Shown here piece by piece: positions 33,497 through 45,291 of a stretch of DNA of 64,000 nucleotides. The stretch spans positions 124,001 to 188,000 of the forward strand of contig LLEY01000022.1 in NCBI GenBank assembly GCA_001414485.1. Reading direction: 5' to 3'. The position numbers and the translations under genes are program-made. How positions within the stretch are numbered: position 1 is the first letter of the stretch; each line of letters begins with the position of its first letter. The stretch comes from Calycina herbarum. Its lineage: Eukaryota; Ascomycota; Leotiomycetes; Helotiales; Pezizellaceae. The notes below the pieces were generated by a model. It was not told where the DNA came from and searched no databases. It saw nothing but the letters and a program-made list of their open reading frames with translations.

Positions 33497-36400
33497 TCAC
33501 TTCTTCGCAGGAGCATTCGTCCGATTCTGACACCAATTCCCCCAGTCCAGAAACACCACAATCGGAATCTTAGCCCCCTCCGCAACCCGAATCTGACTCT
33601 CCATATACACCTCCGCAACTTTCCTCACAGTCTCCTTATCAGTTTTATACAAAGTCGAAGCGATCAACAAACTAGCCGTACTAACCGCCTTGGCGAAGGC
33701 CTTCGAGTTGTCTTTTGCAGCTTCCTCATGGATGGATTTCAAAACCCCAATGAAAGCATCAATATCGACATCCTTGGGAGCGCCCAATTTCTTTGCTGAC
33801 TTCGCAAAGTTGAGGATGATGCTTGTTGCACTGGAGGCGAGATCCTTAGACTTAGTCGAACGGATGAGTCTTAGTAGCGGAAGCAGAAGATCAAAAGCCA
33901 AAGTATTATTAGCCTGATTTTTGACATAAAGATCCAAAAGATCCAGAACCCGAATCTTGAAATTCGTAACTGTCTCCTTAGCATCCTTCTGTTCCTGTTT
34001 TTTGTTCGGCTCTTTCTTCCTTGCCGAGAAGATTTCTACGAGTTTGGAATCTAGAGCCATCATTTCGGAATCCGTCATGTCGGCGTCGCTATCTGATTCT
34101 TCACCGTCAAAGGGGGCTTTGGTACTAAGTGCGGCGGCGAGAGCTGCATTTAGTCGCTTGACTTCTTCGTCGTTTTGCTCGTCTTCAACGTCAATTTCTT
34201 CAACGTCGTCGTCTGAGGAATCGTCGGATTCGTCGTCGGATTTGTGTAGGTGGTTATGTAGGGGTCCAACCTCTCCGTTCATGTCGACGACTTCTACGTC
34301 GGAGTCCATTTCTTCGTCTTCAACTTCTTCTGCTTGTTCATCTTCAGGTGCTTGATCGAACAGTTCTTGTTGACCTCTCAAACTCTCTTGGGTTTCCAAC
34401 ACATCGGTCATTAATTGCAACCCCTCGGCCGTAATATCACCCATGAAAGCGCCAAACACGTGTTGTGAAACCTTGCGCAAAAGAGCGGATGGCTTGGCAA
34501 GGAATGACAACAGAAGTTCCACCAAAACGGCAGAAATATCCATGTCGGATTCATCCTTGTCTTTTCGTCGAACAAGCTTATCGTAGCATAACTTTAACTC
34601 GTCGAACACAGAAATAGCATCAGGTTCTCCGTTGTAAAGTTGAAATATGACCAAGGCATACATCAGTGCCAAGGATCGCAGGGGTGCTTGTTCCTCGGCA
34701 TCAACCTTTTCGACCTTCTTGCAGATTTTCTTCATGGTAGACAACGCACGGTCCTTCGCTTCGGTGACCTCTGCATCCATTGGCACTGCGTCGGGGTTAA
34801 CAACCATGGCAAGAGCACATGGGATGTTGCTTCCGCTCAAGCTCGCTAAAAAGTGAGAAAACAGTGTCATAAGTCGGTCTTGGTAAAGTTTTCGGGTTTT
34901 AGGTGAGGGTGGTGGATCGAATCTTGCATCTTCGCAGTATGCAATTGCAGCCATTATTGGAACTGCAGTTTCATTGACCCAATCGATTTTTCTAGATTCA
35001 TCGTTGACGATGAAACGATTTACGAGTCCCATAATGTGTTCACCGAGAAGTTGTCGTCGAATTTCTGCTTCGTGGACATTTTCGGTGCTAGAATATGTTA
35101 GTATGGTGTATCTATTTTTTAGAGAGTAATTCGGAGATTGAGAAAGCTTGACTTACCCCTCAACTGATAATGCAGGTTCAACAAGAATGTTGATAATAGA
35201 AGCTGCACTCTCATCATCGACTAGTTTTAAGAGAGTCTCGATTGTTTTCGTTTTGGTGATTTTATCGAAGTTGTAACTACCATGCCCAGAAATGAACCCT
35301 GGAAGGATGACTTTCAAAAGTTCTGGGTTGGCCTGTGCAGCCTGAACCACAACCTTCAGTGACTTGTCCGCTGAACGATTCAAGAATCGATCCTCATCTT
35401 GTACATGGTTGATAATGCATCTGATTAGATTGCGACTGAAAATTGCGGGCAAAAGTTTTTCGTATTTGGCGTGCTCCTGAAACATCTTTTGGAAGAGTAA
35501 AAATCCCCAAAATTTGCGTTCCCTGGATGCGCTTGCCGAAAATACACTCTCTGCGATGGGTCAGCCTGAAATCCATCTCCCCGGGTCTGCAAACTTACCA
35601 TCAACTGCAACTTTCCAGAAATTCTCAAAATCGGCCAAACCTTCATCAGCATCCTCGGACTTCTCAACGAATTTGTCCATCACAAGACCCCAAACGAAAT
35701 GTAATTGCGGGTTCCAGTTTCCAGTGGGGTTCATTTTCCGCGCATCTTCTTCTCCCTTTTTGCTTGATTCTTCGTCCGAACTTTCTTTCAATGCTTTGGC
35801 AAGAGTCTTGAGGTGTTGGAGAGGATTTCCGCTGTGTCCCCATGGCTTCGAGGGGAACTTCATATCCGGGAAAGAATTTCGTGCCGTGAGCCAGATTCCA
35901 ACACCCTCTGGTGAAGCAGCCAACCCGACCTTTTGTAGCCTCTTCAAGGTCTTCTCAACTTGGGACTGGCTCATTTGTGCCAATGCCTCCAAGATAATCC
36001 AACCGCATTCTTCCCTAACCCAAGGCTTCTTTTCGCATAGCTCGAACAGCTTGTCCAGTATAATCCACCATCGCTCATCGTCCTCGAACAAAATCTTTGC
36101 CCTCACAAAACTCTTCAATCCAAACAGCAGTCCAAGATAATGATCTTTCTCTTCCTGTCCACTCAAATCTCCTTCTGGCTTCGTCTTCTCCACCAGCAGA
36201 CTGAGAACCTTTTCGAAAGTCAAGTTTAGATATTTCGTCCCGGAGAGATTCTTTGCGCCCAGCAGCTGTTCCATGAGTTCTGCCAACACGACACTGTATC
36301 CCAATCTTGCACCCTTTCTGCCACTCGCAAGTCCGCGGAACAATCGTCTCTCGAGGTGTTTTTGTAATGTTGATTCCTGCACTCCATCTCCACCGAGGAT

Positions 36401-36664
36401 ACCAGAAACAATTGCGGTCGCCGCGGCGAGTCTTTCGGAGGGGTCATCGCTCGTTAGGAGGTTGTATAATTCGACCTCTCTTCTCAAATCGGGACCATTC
36501 GGGTTGTCGAGAAATGGGGAGGCATCGAGGGGAACGAGGGGTTCTGGTGCTTTTACAGCTGCGGTTTTCTGCTTCTTGGGTTCTTTGAATTCCTTTTGTT
36601 GTCTTTTGGATGCGGGGGCGGCCGCAATGGCTTCCTTCTGCTGGCGCTTGCGTTTGGTGGCCAT
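33497..36664 (-). CDS. POL5: DNA polymerase phi / Pol5 (MYBBP1A family)
   Basis: Exons 36664-35599, 35550-35157, 35087-33497 join in phase, giving 1,016 residues, about the family's usual length. The N-terminus is a basic nuclear-targeting stretch (MATKRKRQQKEAIAAAPASK). HEAT-like helical repeats follow (for example ERRLFRGLASGRKGARLGYS, VREECGWIILEALAQMSQSQ, FWGFLLFQKMFQEH). At about residues 735-805 there is a long Asp/Glu tract, the hallmark of Pol5/MYBBP1A proteins. Despite the name, yeast Pol5 acts in the nucleolus in rDNA transcription and 60S ribosome assembly and has no essential polymerase activity. It is divergently arranged with the XPA-like gene, about 860 bp apart. Confidence 0.93.
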
Positions 36665-37522
36665 TGTAAGATTTGTTGGAGTTTGGAGTTATTCGTTGAT
36701 CAGTTGAGCTTGTTGATTGCTTTGGAGCTCAATATTTTTTGCAGAATTCATTCTGCCGCTCTTTACCGCCTTATCTCACCCGAAGACGACTAGCCCACTT
36801 TGAAGCTGCACAAGATAAGGGTCACGTGAAGCGCCTCCTTTTCGGGTGTCAACCAATTTCAGAACAACAAAACATACATGAAATGAAACCAAGATTTTCC
36901 TTGCTTCTTCGATGGAAGCTGGATGAAGCATCTTCTAGACGCTGCTACAATTTCAAAGCTTGCACCAAGTCTTCGATTCATTTCTGAGTCTGAACGAGCT
37001 GCCATTCGCTTGCCGTCTTTCCATGTTGTTTATTTGCGACAATGACGTATGAAGCCTCCCGAAGTTGGAGTTCTTGCATGCATGCATCCTCCGTATTGCT
37101 CTAGTGTCCGATGAATTTATTTAAGCATGATGAAAAGAATCAAGATAAGTGGCAAGTTTCCAATTCTTCAAACTGCCTTCCAAATTCCCGGACAATTTCC
37201 TCCATTTCCCTCCCAGGTACCGAGAATGCAAATAGGGTGAACTACCTGAGAACCAAAACTCCTACAGGAAGCCATTTTCAACTGGCCCACGCCCAAAACA
37301 TGGTCTAGTTCCGATTCAATATCAAACGCAAACAACCTTTCAAGCACACAGACCACATTCCACATTCCTTGCAACCAAACGCCTTTATAAAGACAGCTTC
37401 CCCTCACCAAACTTACTCTCTCCACCATCCCAACGACGCAAACGGAAAAGACACCAAGCCAAACACATTTCCCACCACGAAAACCATCGAGAAAAAACCA
37501 ACCTCCATCGAGCAATTCCAAA
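36665..37522. promoter_or_regulatory. Divergent intergenic region between Pol5 and XPA-like genes
   Basis: Two genes are transcribed away from this 858-bp gap, so it should hold both promoters. CATGCATGCATGC (about 37076-37088) is a self-complementary run. No factor site can be named with confidence. The last 250 bp before 37523 are A/C-rich, as in many fungal leaders. Confidence 0.4.
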
Positions 37523-38848
37523 ATGCCACCAAAATTACCAGTAGGCGAGTGTGCGACCTGTGACGCAACAGAAGTCAAACTCCGTCCCAACCCTTTCGAC
37601 AACAAAAAACTCCAATGCGAGGATTGCCGCGAGGTGGAAATCATCGGAATCACCGCTCTCAAAGAACGGTATGGCTTGAAGGATAAGGATCTTGATGGAT
37701 TGAAGATGGTGAAGGAACCGCAACCGGAGTTCACCGGTCGCCCGGACAAGAGGTGGTATTTGGTTAAGGAGGTGGAGGAACGAGTTAAGGTTGTTGAGAA
37801 GGAAAAAGCCAAGCAAGCGAAGGAGAAGGAAAAGAAGGCTGAGGAGAAGAGAATTGCGAAGGAGACGGCTGAGGAGGAAAAAAGAATTGCGAAAGAGGAG
37901 AGAGAGGAGAAGAGACGACAGAGAGAGGAGGAGAGGGAGGCAGCTGCGAAGAAGAAGGAGGAGGACAAGGCCAAGGGAAAACGTGGGGTAGCTACGAAAG
38001 TCAAGGCTCCAAAGAAGAAGGACGTCGCCGATTCGGATGATAAGGACTTTATCGTGGATGACGAGGAGGATTGTCCTTCCAAGAGTTTTGAGTCCACGCC
38101 GCCCACGCCCACGGAGGATTCTTCCCCAAAGAAATATGGAAAATCCACAATGGGAGGCTCAACTCCAAAGAAGCTGATAAAAGGGATATTCAGGTCTCTG
38201 AAGGAGGATAGCGAAGACCAAGACTCCGATATCGACATTGTGCCCACCCCGAAGAAGCGAGGACGCCCTTCCAAGAGCGCAACTGCAAAGAAAAACGCTG
38301 ATCTCGATGACGAAGAGGACTTCGACACCGAAGAAAGCAAGCCGAAGAAGCGCGGACGTCCTTCCAAGGCAGCAGCCCCAAAGAACACCGATGTCGAAGA
38401 GGAAGAGGACTCAGAAATCGAAGAGCCCAGACCCCTGAAACGCGGCTCCAAGCCAACACCATATCCAAAGAACAAACTCGATACCAGCCACGACGACGAA
38501 GACGATGAAGACTTTCGCAAATACGGAATCACTCCCAATGACGACGTGCAAGCCGCTCGCAAGAAACGTACGCTCTCAAGAACTTCCAGGACAGAGCCGG
38601 ATTCCCCCCGTTACGTACGCCCAAGAAAAGTGCCCGAAGAGGACGAGGATGAGGAGGAGAACAACGAGTACAATTCCGATGACTCCTTGAAAACTGCGCG
38701 CAAGAAGCGTGAACGAAGACACAGACTACCCGTTGGAACGTCTCTGCCTGATCCATCGAGGACGATCAAGAAACGAGCCCCTTTGGATGAGAGTGAGGCT
38801 GAGACGCCAAAGCGTGGTCGTGGAAGACCTTCGAAGTCGAAGGCTTAA
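37523..38848 (+). CDS. XPA-like zinc-finger protein with AT-hooks
   Basis: A single exon of 441 residues. C10-x2-C13 and C32-x2-C35 form a zinc finger (CATCDATEVKL, CEDCREVE). ITALKERYGLKDKDLDGLK follows, then a basic, aromatic segment (PDKRWYLVKEVEERVKVVE). This order matches the DNA-binding core of XPA/Rad14, the damage-verification factor of nucleotide excision repair. Residues about 95-165 form a highly charged coiled coil. Three AT-hook-like motifs follow: KKRGRPSKS (about 242), KKRGRPSKA (about 274) and KRGRGRPSKS near the C-terminus (about 430). They are embedded in acidic, Ser-rich, intrinsically disordered sequence. Canonical Rad14 has no AT-hook tail and its finger is internal. I infer a chromatin or DNA-binding paralogue, not necessarily a repair factor. 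Confidence 0.75.
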   Translation: MPPKLPVGECATCDATEVKLRPNPFDNKKLQCEDCREVEIIGITALKERYGLKDKDLDGLKMVKEPQPEFTGRPDKRWYLVKEVEERVKVVEKEKAKQAKEKEKKAEEKRIAKETAEEEKRIAKEEREEKRRQREEEREAAAKKKEEDKAKGKRGVATKVKAPKKKDVADSDDKDFIVDDEEDCPSKSFESTPPTPTEDSSPKKYGKSTMGGSTPKKLIKGIFRSLKEDSEDQDSDIDIVPTPKKRGRPSKSATAKKNADLDDEEDFDTEESKPKKRGRPSKAAAPKNTDVEEEEDSEIEEPRPLKRGSKPTPYPKNKLDTSHDDEDDEDFRKYGITPNDDVQAARKKRTLSRTSRTEPDSPRYVRPRKVPEEDEDEEENNEYNSDDSLKTARKKRERRHRLPVGTSLPDPSRTIKKRAPLDESEAETPKRGRGRPSKSKA

Positions 38849-39930
38849 CTTTGGTGCTTTGACATGTTGAGATTGGAAGATTGTGAGAAGACCTCGGGAA
38901 ATTGGAACATTAGAAATTGGAAATACCCCGCATGAAATTTAGCACACAATAAATTGGCATATCTTTCTTCGCCTCCTTTCATCTGTGGTGATAGGTACAC
39001 ATGATCACACCTTTTCCAATACGCATAGCATTCAATCACGAATAAATCTAGTTGCAAATATCACTCATTCGCACAAGATGGACTCCCAAAGTCTGTACTA
39101 AGAAAAGCCAAGTCTCCGTACCGTACTCGCTAAAGCATCCCCCTTTTTGCTACATTTCCTACTTTTCTACCCCCTTGGTCCCTCTCCTCTTCTGTGATGA
39201 GGCGGAAAAACTCAAGAGACCCGAGGAAATATAGGAAAGAGAAGGAAGTAAGGATTCGAAGAGCGTGTTAGAGAGTGTCATTTGAGCAAGACTGAGTAAG
39301 ATGGGTTTCGGAAAGCTTAGCGAGATTTAAACTATTAGCCCCACGGATGGGATTCTTATAAGTATAGCACGGAGCAAGAAGAGGGAATCAAGGTACAATA
39401 GAGCTATATAATCAAGATTTCTTAAAATTAATAATTTTGCGCTTGGTGACTTGTAAGCGAGTTGGCCACTCACTGACCTCGACTATGGACTTCATAATAT
39501 ACATATTAAACTAACTTCCATCGTGAATATATATATTGGAGTAGATGTATTTAATTCCATCTAGAATTGAAGTGTTTCCGACCGTTGGTTGTTGAGTAAT
39601 TAATTATTTACTTTGAAGTGTCAGGTTTGGGGTCGGTGCGGACAGTTGTTTGCAGGAAAGCCTTGAAATCAACAAGCATTAATACTTCTAGCATGGATAC
39701 TTCTATCGGCACAAACCTCAACTCACTCTATACCTCTCAACTCATAATTCCTTCAGAAGAATACTTCATACTACACTCTGGGGCCAATGAGTACCAAAGC
39801 CATTTAATCGCTATGCATTTGCTTTCGCACTCAGGTATGATTATTAGAAAGTAGTGGAAAACAGAATCAAATTCTACTTGCAACATAAAATACACTAACT
39901 TTCATTCAAATACAAGATCATCTTCTCCCT
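38849..39930. other. Intergenic, nothing supportable
   Basis: Short unassigned frames only (for example 39618-39854). Confidence 0.45.
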
Positions 39931-41808
39931 TCATTTTGTTGTCCTTCGAAACAAATGTGACGAAGGTCGTGACTCTAACGCAGAAGAGGTATGCCCATTT
40001 GGTGGCAAATCAAGTCCAATCCTCATCTCCGTATCAGTTCTCCTCACTGTTCCAAGACCAATCTCCTCATCGTCGTTATTATCGCTTTCGGTGTTGCTAT
40101 TCCGAGAACTGGTGGGCGATTGGTCTCCTTCAAGACCAGGCTCTTCGTCGTCAGGATATACAATTTGATGTTCTGAGTCTATCTTTGGGCATTTCAACAC
40201 ACGCTGTTTATACTTTTCTCGCTCGTTCAAAGTGTGGCGGATGCGATCAACTGGTTTGAAAATTCGACCCCTGGAGTCTTGTCTTTCAGTTTCATCAAAT
40301 CCCATATGTCGTCGACGACTGAGGACTCCTAGATACATCCCAAATTGATATTTCTCCTGAGTTCCTCTGACTCTCTCATAAAAGGATTTTCGTCTGTTTC
40401 GGTCGCGGCAACGAGAAACTCCGGGGAGCGAATGAGGCTGCTTTCGTAACAGTAAGATATCGTGTCCACAAGATTGAAGACTGGTCGAGGGCCCCTAGAT
40501 TGCACAGGGGGACTACAAGAAACAGTGAACCGCAATAGATCCAGAGGATTGCAAATGAGCCCCAAAGGTTCCAGGGGGATAGCGTGAGTGCAAAATGAGT
40601 CCCAACATTCTGATATGCAAACAATCGAAGCGGGATGATAGACACTGTTGTGCAAACAAGAGCAAGGACCGAGTCTTTGTTCTGCCAATACCCGAGACGA
40701 AGGATACCAAATCTGGAAGTCCATCCACGACTGAGGCGCTTCATAATCGTAGGTTGTGCAAACTCTGTACCCGATAACGCAGCAACGATATTCGAGTCAT
40801 GAGCTAAGGAAATTTGAGCAGCGAAGGTAGCAGGATCCCATTTCAAGCCGGTAGGAACGTTCCACAGTTTTATTGCGATTCCTATCACGCTCAGAGTAAA
40901 GAGCGGGTAAAGAGCGAGTAAAGAAACATCAGTCCGTAGCCCAGTCCATTTGAAACGTTCACGTGCCAACCGTTTGGATCCGGAGATACAGCGAAAAAAG
41001 CGCCTTTGAGCTGCGTAAGGAAAAGAACGTTGAATCCATTGAACACTTGCAGCCAAAATGTAAACCAATGGCCATTTTGAGCCAGGTCTTTGAAGAGCTG
41101 GGGGTCAATTTCCAATGTTGTCGACATGCCATTCAGAGAATATATAAAACGACGTGACCGTTGGTCCCGGCCAACCACGAGCCCAGACACCGATGCCATC
41201 GTGACGTAGGGGACCCAGCGGAAATATGACCTTATTACTGTCCGGAACCAGATTGTGGTGATACTTCCTACGAGACCGGGCGAATACCTCACCACGACGT
41301 GACTGGCAGTAACACGTAGATGTAAAAGATCGCGCCGTAAGTGGTTTAGAACAACAAGAGTCACAATACCACCCAAGCACGACAAGTAAAAAAACACCGT
41401 AAGAGCAAGAAACCAGTTCCTGGGAGTAAGCGGACGGTAATCCAAGGAGGGATATCCAGGTGGAGGATCGATGGGTCGATATTGATCATCGGCATCTGTA
41501 TCACGACCAGGTTAGCGAATATAAAATATGATTTCCATATGTCGATATTACACACTATTCTCATTTGCATCTTGCGGACTTTCAAGGATATCATTTTGTA
41601 CCAGTGCAGAGGGAAGTTGATTCGACTGACGAGAAATATTATCGCCCTCGCTATCTGTGCCCGACAGGTCTTCAAGGGGAGGTGATATCCCGTGTCCTCC
41701 TATCAAAGGACGCGTTTCTGTCAACTCAATATCATCCTGAATTCGAGTCGCATTCGATGTAACAGCTGCAGTTGAGACGACCTGCGGTGGGGGCCCATTG
41801 TCACCCAT
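39931..41808 (-). pseudogene. DUF3433-like multi-pass membrane protein, frameshifted
   Basis: Exon 1 (41808-41556; MGDNGPPPQVVSTAAVTSNA) joins exon 2 at 41495. It reads YRPLTPRNWFLALTVFFYL (TM), then YSPGLVGSITTIWFRTVIRS, GAFFAVSPDPNGWHVNVS and GLGYGLMFLYSLF. Here two imperfect 11-bp tandem units (40895-40905, 40906-40916) throw the frame to a stop. Deleting one unit would restore LYSLFTLSVIGIAIKLWN and TGLKWDPATFAAQISLAHDS, a signature region of fungal DUF3433 proteins. Further frame changes occur near 40490-40510 (before VDTISYCYESSLIRSPEF) and near 40390 (before YQFGMYLGVLSRRRHMG). The disordered C-terminus ends at 39931. Three breaks point to a pseudogene rather than one sequencing error. 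Function of the family is unknown. Confidence 0.7.
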
Positions 41809-42366
41809 TGTTTTTGCTGGACGAGGAGAGTTGTAGAGTAGCGGAGGCAAAATAACTGAAGAAAGATAATTTGTACAAGAAAGAAATAACCTCAGCCTTC
41901 TCTCACAAATTCGGAAAAGCGTTTCTATATACAACTGCATTTAGGAATAATGCTATGACCTTAGCAGACAGAACATGATATTTCCTTTTGCTGCAATCTG
42001 CGCCTGCAAGCTGCGGCGGTAATTTTAGATCGTACAGAAAGCCTGGTAGAACCCAACATCGTGAAATAGAGTCATAATCAAGCTTAATTAGCCGCGGGTG
42101 TCTTGAATTGAAACCGCCAATGTTGCCCATCAGCGAATTCAACAAGCTATATTGGAAATTATCAAGTAAGATAACAGATAGTTCCCCTGATTCCGACACA
42201 ATCTACTCAGTAGATCAGCACGGAAAGGGCCGAACAAAATGAGGCGGCAAGAATGAGGCTTATGGAGCTGAACACCCGAAATATATTAAAGCTAGACCCC
42301 ACCCACCCTTTTATACACCCGTCCCGCCCCCGCCCCCACAAGAGACTCAATTCCATTTCTGCCCCG
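41809..42366. other. Intergenic, nothing seen
   Basis: Gap between two minus-strand genes, probably the promoter of the DUF3433-like gene. Confidence 0.45.
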
Positions 42367-44413
42367 CTAACAAGTCAGAAGGTCAGCCTTCGTGCAACTC
42401 CCAAAATTGCTTCCCGGAAGTTTCGGACTCGTCTCCTCCCCAAGTTTAACATCAATAAATTTATCCCCAGAAGCAGTAACAGTTCCCATACTAAGAACAC
42501 CCTGGAATATGGTATAATCCCCCGCTGTAGTCAGGACAGTCATATTTGCTGTTCGGGTCGTGATGGTTGGGGAGAGGGTGCCCTTCTGAGGGATGGGAAG
42601 GTAGATTGTGGTTGTTGGGATGGAGGAGTTGGTTATGAGGGTTGTTAGGAACTGTTTGTTGTTAGGGGGTTTAGGGATGGGGACAGGTTGGGGTTAAATA
42701 GGGGGAGGGTTGTGGTGAGTGGAAACAGTGGGTACGTACTGCTGCACGAACGATGTACATTAGTCCTCCAGCTATTGAACCTCCTAAGAATGTTTTTCCT
42801 CGTATGATAAACAGGTTCAAGTTGATAGATGTTGTGTATGTTCCATCAGCAAGACTCAGACCCGTAATAGCAGTGTTGGAAATTGTATCATTGAACTGGA
42901 ACTTCGTGACTGTTCCGTACCCATGCTTCAAAGATGATGCTGATGATACAGTTAGCATTGCTTCAAATTACAAAATTGAGACTATGGAGGTTCTCAAAAT
43001 AAGACATACCTCCAACTCCAGTACTCAGAGTTCCAGTACTCACACCCCCATCAGTTGTATACGTATAAATCGCTGAGCTTGGAACAACACCCGCAAGCGA
43101 GTGAAATGTAAAGCTCCCGACAAAAAACAAGGTTCCCGAAGTCGAAATATCCAAATAACCCTCCTGCAAAATCCAAGCTCTAGGAACAACAACATCAGAT
43201 AGCGTGACGGTACTCGGAACAGTATCAAGCATTTTCTCAAAAAGAGTATAACAAGTATCTTGAAATTTCTGGGAATCAGTCAAAGCTTCCACAGTAGCGT
43301 TGTTGTCAGATTCAAAGAGTCGGAGATCAGAATTGGTGGTTGTGTTGAATCCTATTACCAGAGGACCGCCGCCCTTTCCGGTTCCGTTGAGGTATTCGAG
43401 GACGTTCGTGTTGTCGAAGACTGCGGTTGTGCTGTCGAAGTTTGAGCCGCCGTCGAGACTAGGTTGTGTTAGGAGAGAATATGTGCAATTAGGAGGTGGC
43501 TTACTTGGTAGAAGTTACTGCAGAAGCATCTACTATATCTGGAAAATTGGCATGATGAACTGCACCTAATGAGTGGCCACATGCGCTAGAAATAACATTA
43601 GCTTATATTCATGTTCCAAGACCTGAACACTTACACTGAACCAATAGCTTCATCCTGAGAAAAGCCAGCTTTGGTAAAAGCCGCGAGGGTTGTAGCCAAA
43701 TCATCAGTAGGTTTTGGGACACCGGTTGGTCCGGGACCAATTGCATCTTTACGTCCAACACGGATTTTGAGAATACGTGGAATCGGGTCACAAGAAATGA
43801 GTGTTGTGGTAAGTCCCTAAGGAGTGAAATTAGCGAACAAAGGACATAGCATGGGTTATTTGTAATATACCAGTGCAATAACATCAGCCATTGATGTGTA
43901 AACACTAAACCCCTAAAGATGGATGAGAAAACTTCAAATACTCCATGGACATTTCTTACTGTCGCAAACTACAACAATTAGCACTTTCCGTTTTTCATTG
44001 CACAATAAAACTCACAATGCCAATAGTATCATTAATAAAATGAAGCCCAACATTCTCGTCTCGGTTGGATTCAAACCCAATCGAAGCATCCAGGCCACTG
44101 TTTTTATCAGCCACTACGTTTCTAAAATCAATATCGCGAACACTAACCCTGTTCCAGCTGCCAAATCCGCAGTAATGGCATCGTGAAAAACAATTCTCAC
44201 CCACTCTGCGGCGGTTTGTTCGCCGCTATTCGGATTTCCGGTGCGAAAGAAAGAGCATGGGTTAACGGAAACCTCAACGTTGGTGCCTGCTAACAACATT
44301 CTCTCCATCCTCTCCATCTTATCCTGTAGAGAGATACCATATTTATCGACCGTTAGAGCGTTGGTAAATCCAAATTGCGAAAGCAGTGCGATGAATATAG
44401 GAACAAACACCAT
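42367..44413 (-). CDS. Secreted fungal heme peroxidase
   Basis: Nine exons: 44413-44148, 44097-44016, 43968-43960, 43912-43871, 43816-43635, 43585-43505, 43458-43010, 42939-42740, 42651-42367. All phases join, giving 531 residues. Residues 1-19 (MVFVPIFIALLSQFGFTNA) are a signal peptide. The distal heme pocket is AAEWVRIVFHDAIT (Arg and His of the R-x3-H motif). GLDASIGFESNRDENVG matches the conserved segment after it. The proximal ligand lies in SVACGHSLGAVHHANFPD. The C-terminal third, about 200 residues, is beyond the peroxidase core and Thr/Ser-rich with beta character. By family it uses hydrogen peroxide to oxidise phenolics or other substrates outside the cell. Exon 3 encodes only three residues (FAT). 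The ATG at 44413 is chosen because upstream in-frame sequence is not signal-like. Confidence 0.87.
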
Positions 44414-45291
44414 TGTGAACGATAGAATATGAGAACACAACAGCAAGCGAGAAACAAAAAAAGGGAAATGGACGCTGACTTTAAATGGAAATAACAATAA
44501 AGATTCATTTCGCACAGCATACTCATAAGAGGCTCGATATATTCTTGGAATACGAGATGTCGAGGCATGTCTGCGGCAAAGACACAAAGCTTACCACATT
44601 GGCGATTTTCCCGGTGGTTTCAGGGGTATTTTGAAGATTTGAATCAGCTGTTATTGATTACCATCCCAACTTAGGGATCTCGCGCGACCAGTGACTGTGT
44701 TGATATTACGAAGATTGGTAGCATTCTGCTGAAAGGGAGTGAGGGCTCCGATATACTCGGCAGCACCGAGTTTTTTGGTGTGCCCAGATGTGAATGCGGC
44801 ATGCCTTCTAGAGATTAGTTGGCCAGATTGAGATGAGGAGAAGAAATGCACCTAACCAGGACTAAGTTCGAAATCTCATTGTGTGCCATTACAAGAACTT
44901 GTCCGCCAAAGTTTGAAGTCGTCTTTGCAGGCGAAGGTCCAGGTGCGGCGCAGAGGTAGGATTTTTATTCTGCCACTGTTCACGGAAAAGTCCGCCCCCG
45001 CCACACAAGAGAAAATACACACGTGATCAACTTCCCACCCCCTTTCTACGTCCAACCTTTCAACTCCTTCCATCTAAATCTTACCAAAGACTTGTATGCT
45101 TGATTTGTATCTTGTTTATGAAATGGGGAATGATGGAGATCACCTGACGAGACCGTTGAACGAGAGGCGCTTACAATCCTTGCAGATGCAGGTAAGAGGC
45201 GTCAATTGGTTTCCGAATCCTCAAACGCCAACTTCCCTCTCGTGATGTTGATATATTGTGTTCTATCGAATGCCTCCCTCTGTGCTCATCA
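44414..45291. other. Divergent intergenic region
   Basis: Lies between the peroxidase (minus) and the STAND-N protein (plus), so both promoters should be here. No coding signal beyond short frames. Confidence 0.45.

Noticed and set aside
33957..34355. 132-codon Ser-rich plus-strand frame
   Set aside because: It is the antisense shadow of the acidic tract of Pol5.
37168..38562. 464-codon minus-strand frame rich in Ser and Phe
   Set aside because: Antisense to the charged XPA-like gene; its length comes from the GA-rich coiled coil and lacks any fungal motif.
42367..44413. Reading the 43960-43912 gap as coding (FATVRNVHGVFEVFSS)
   Set aside because: It puts the next conserved segment (GFSVYTSMADVIAL) out of frame; the intron reading keeps all nine exons in phase.
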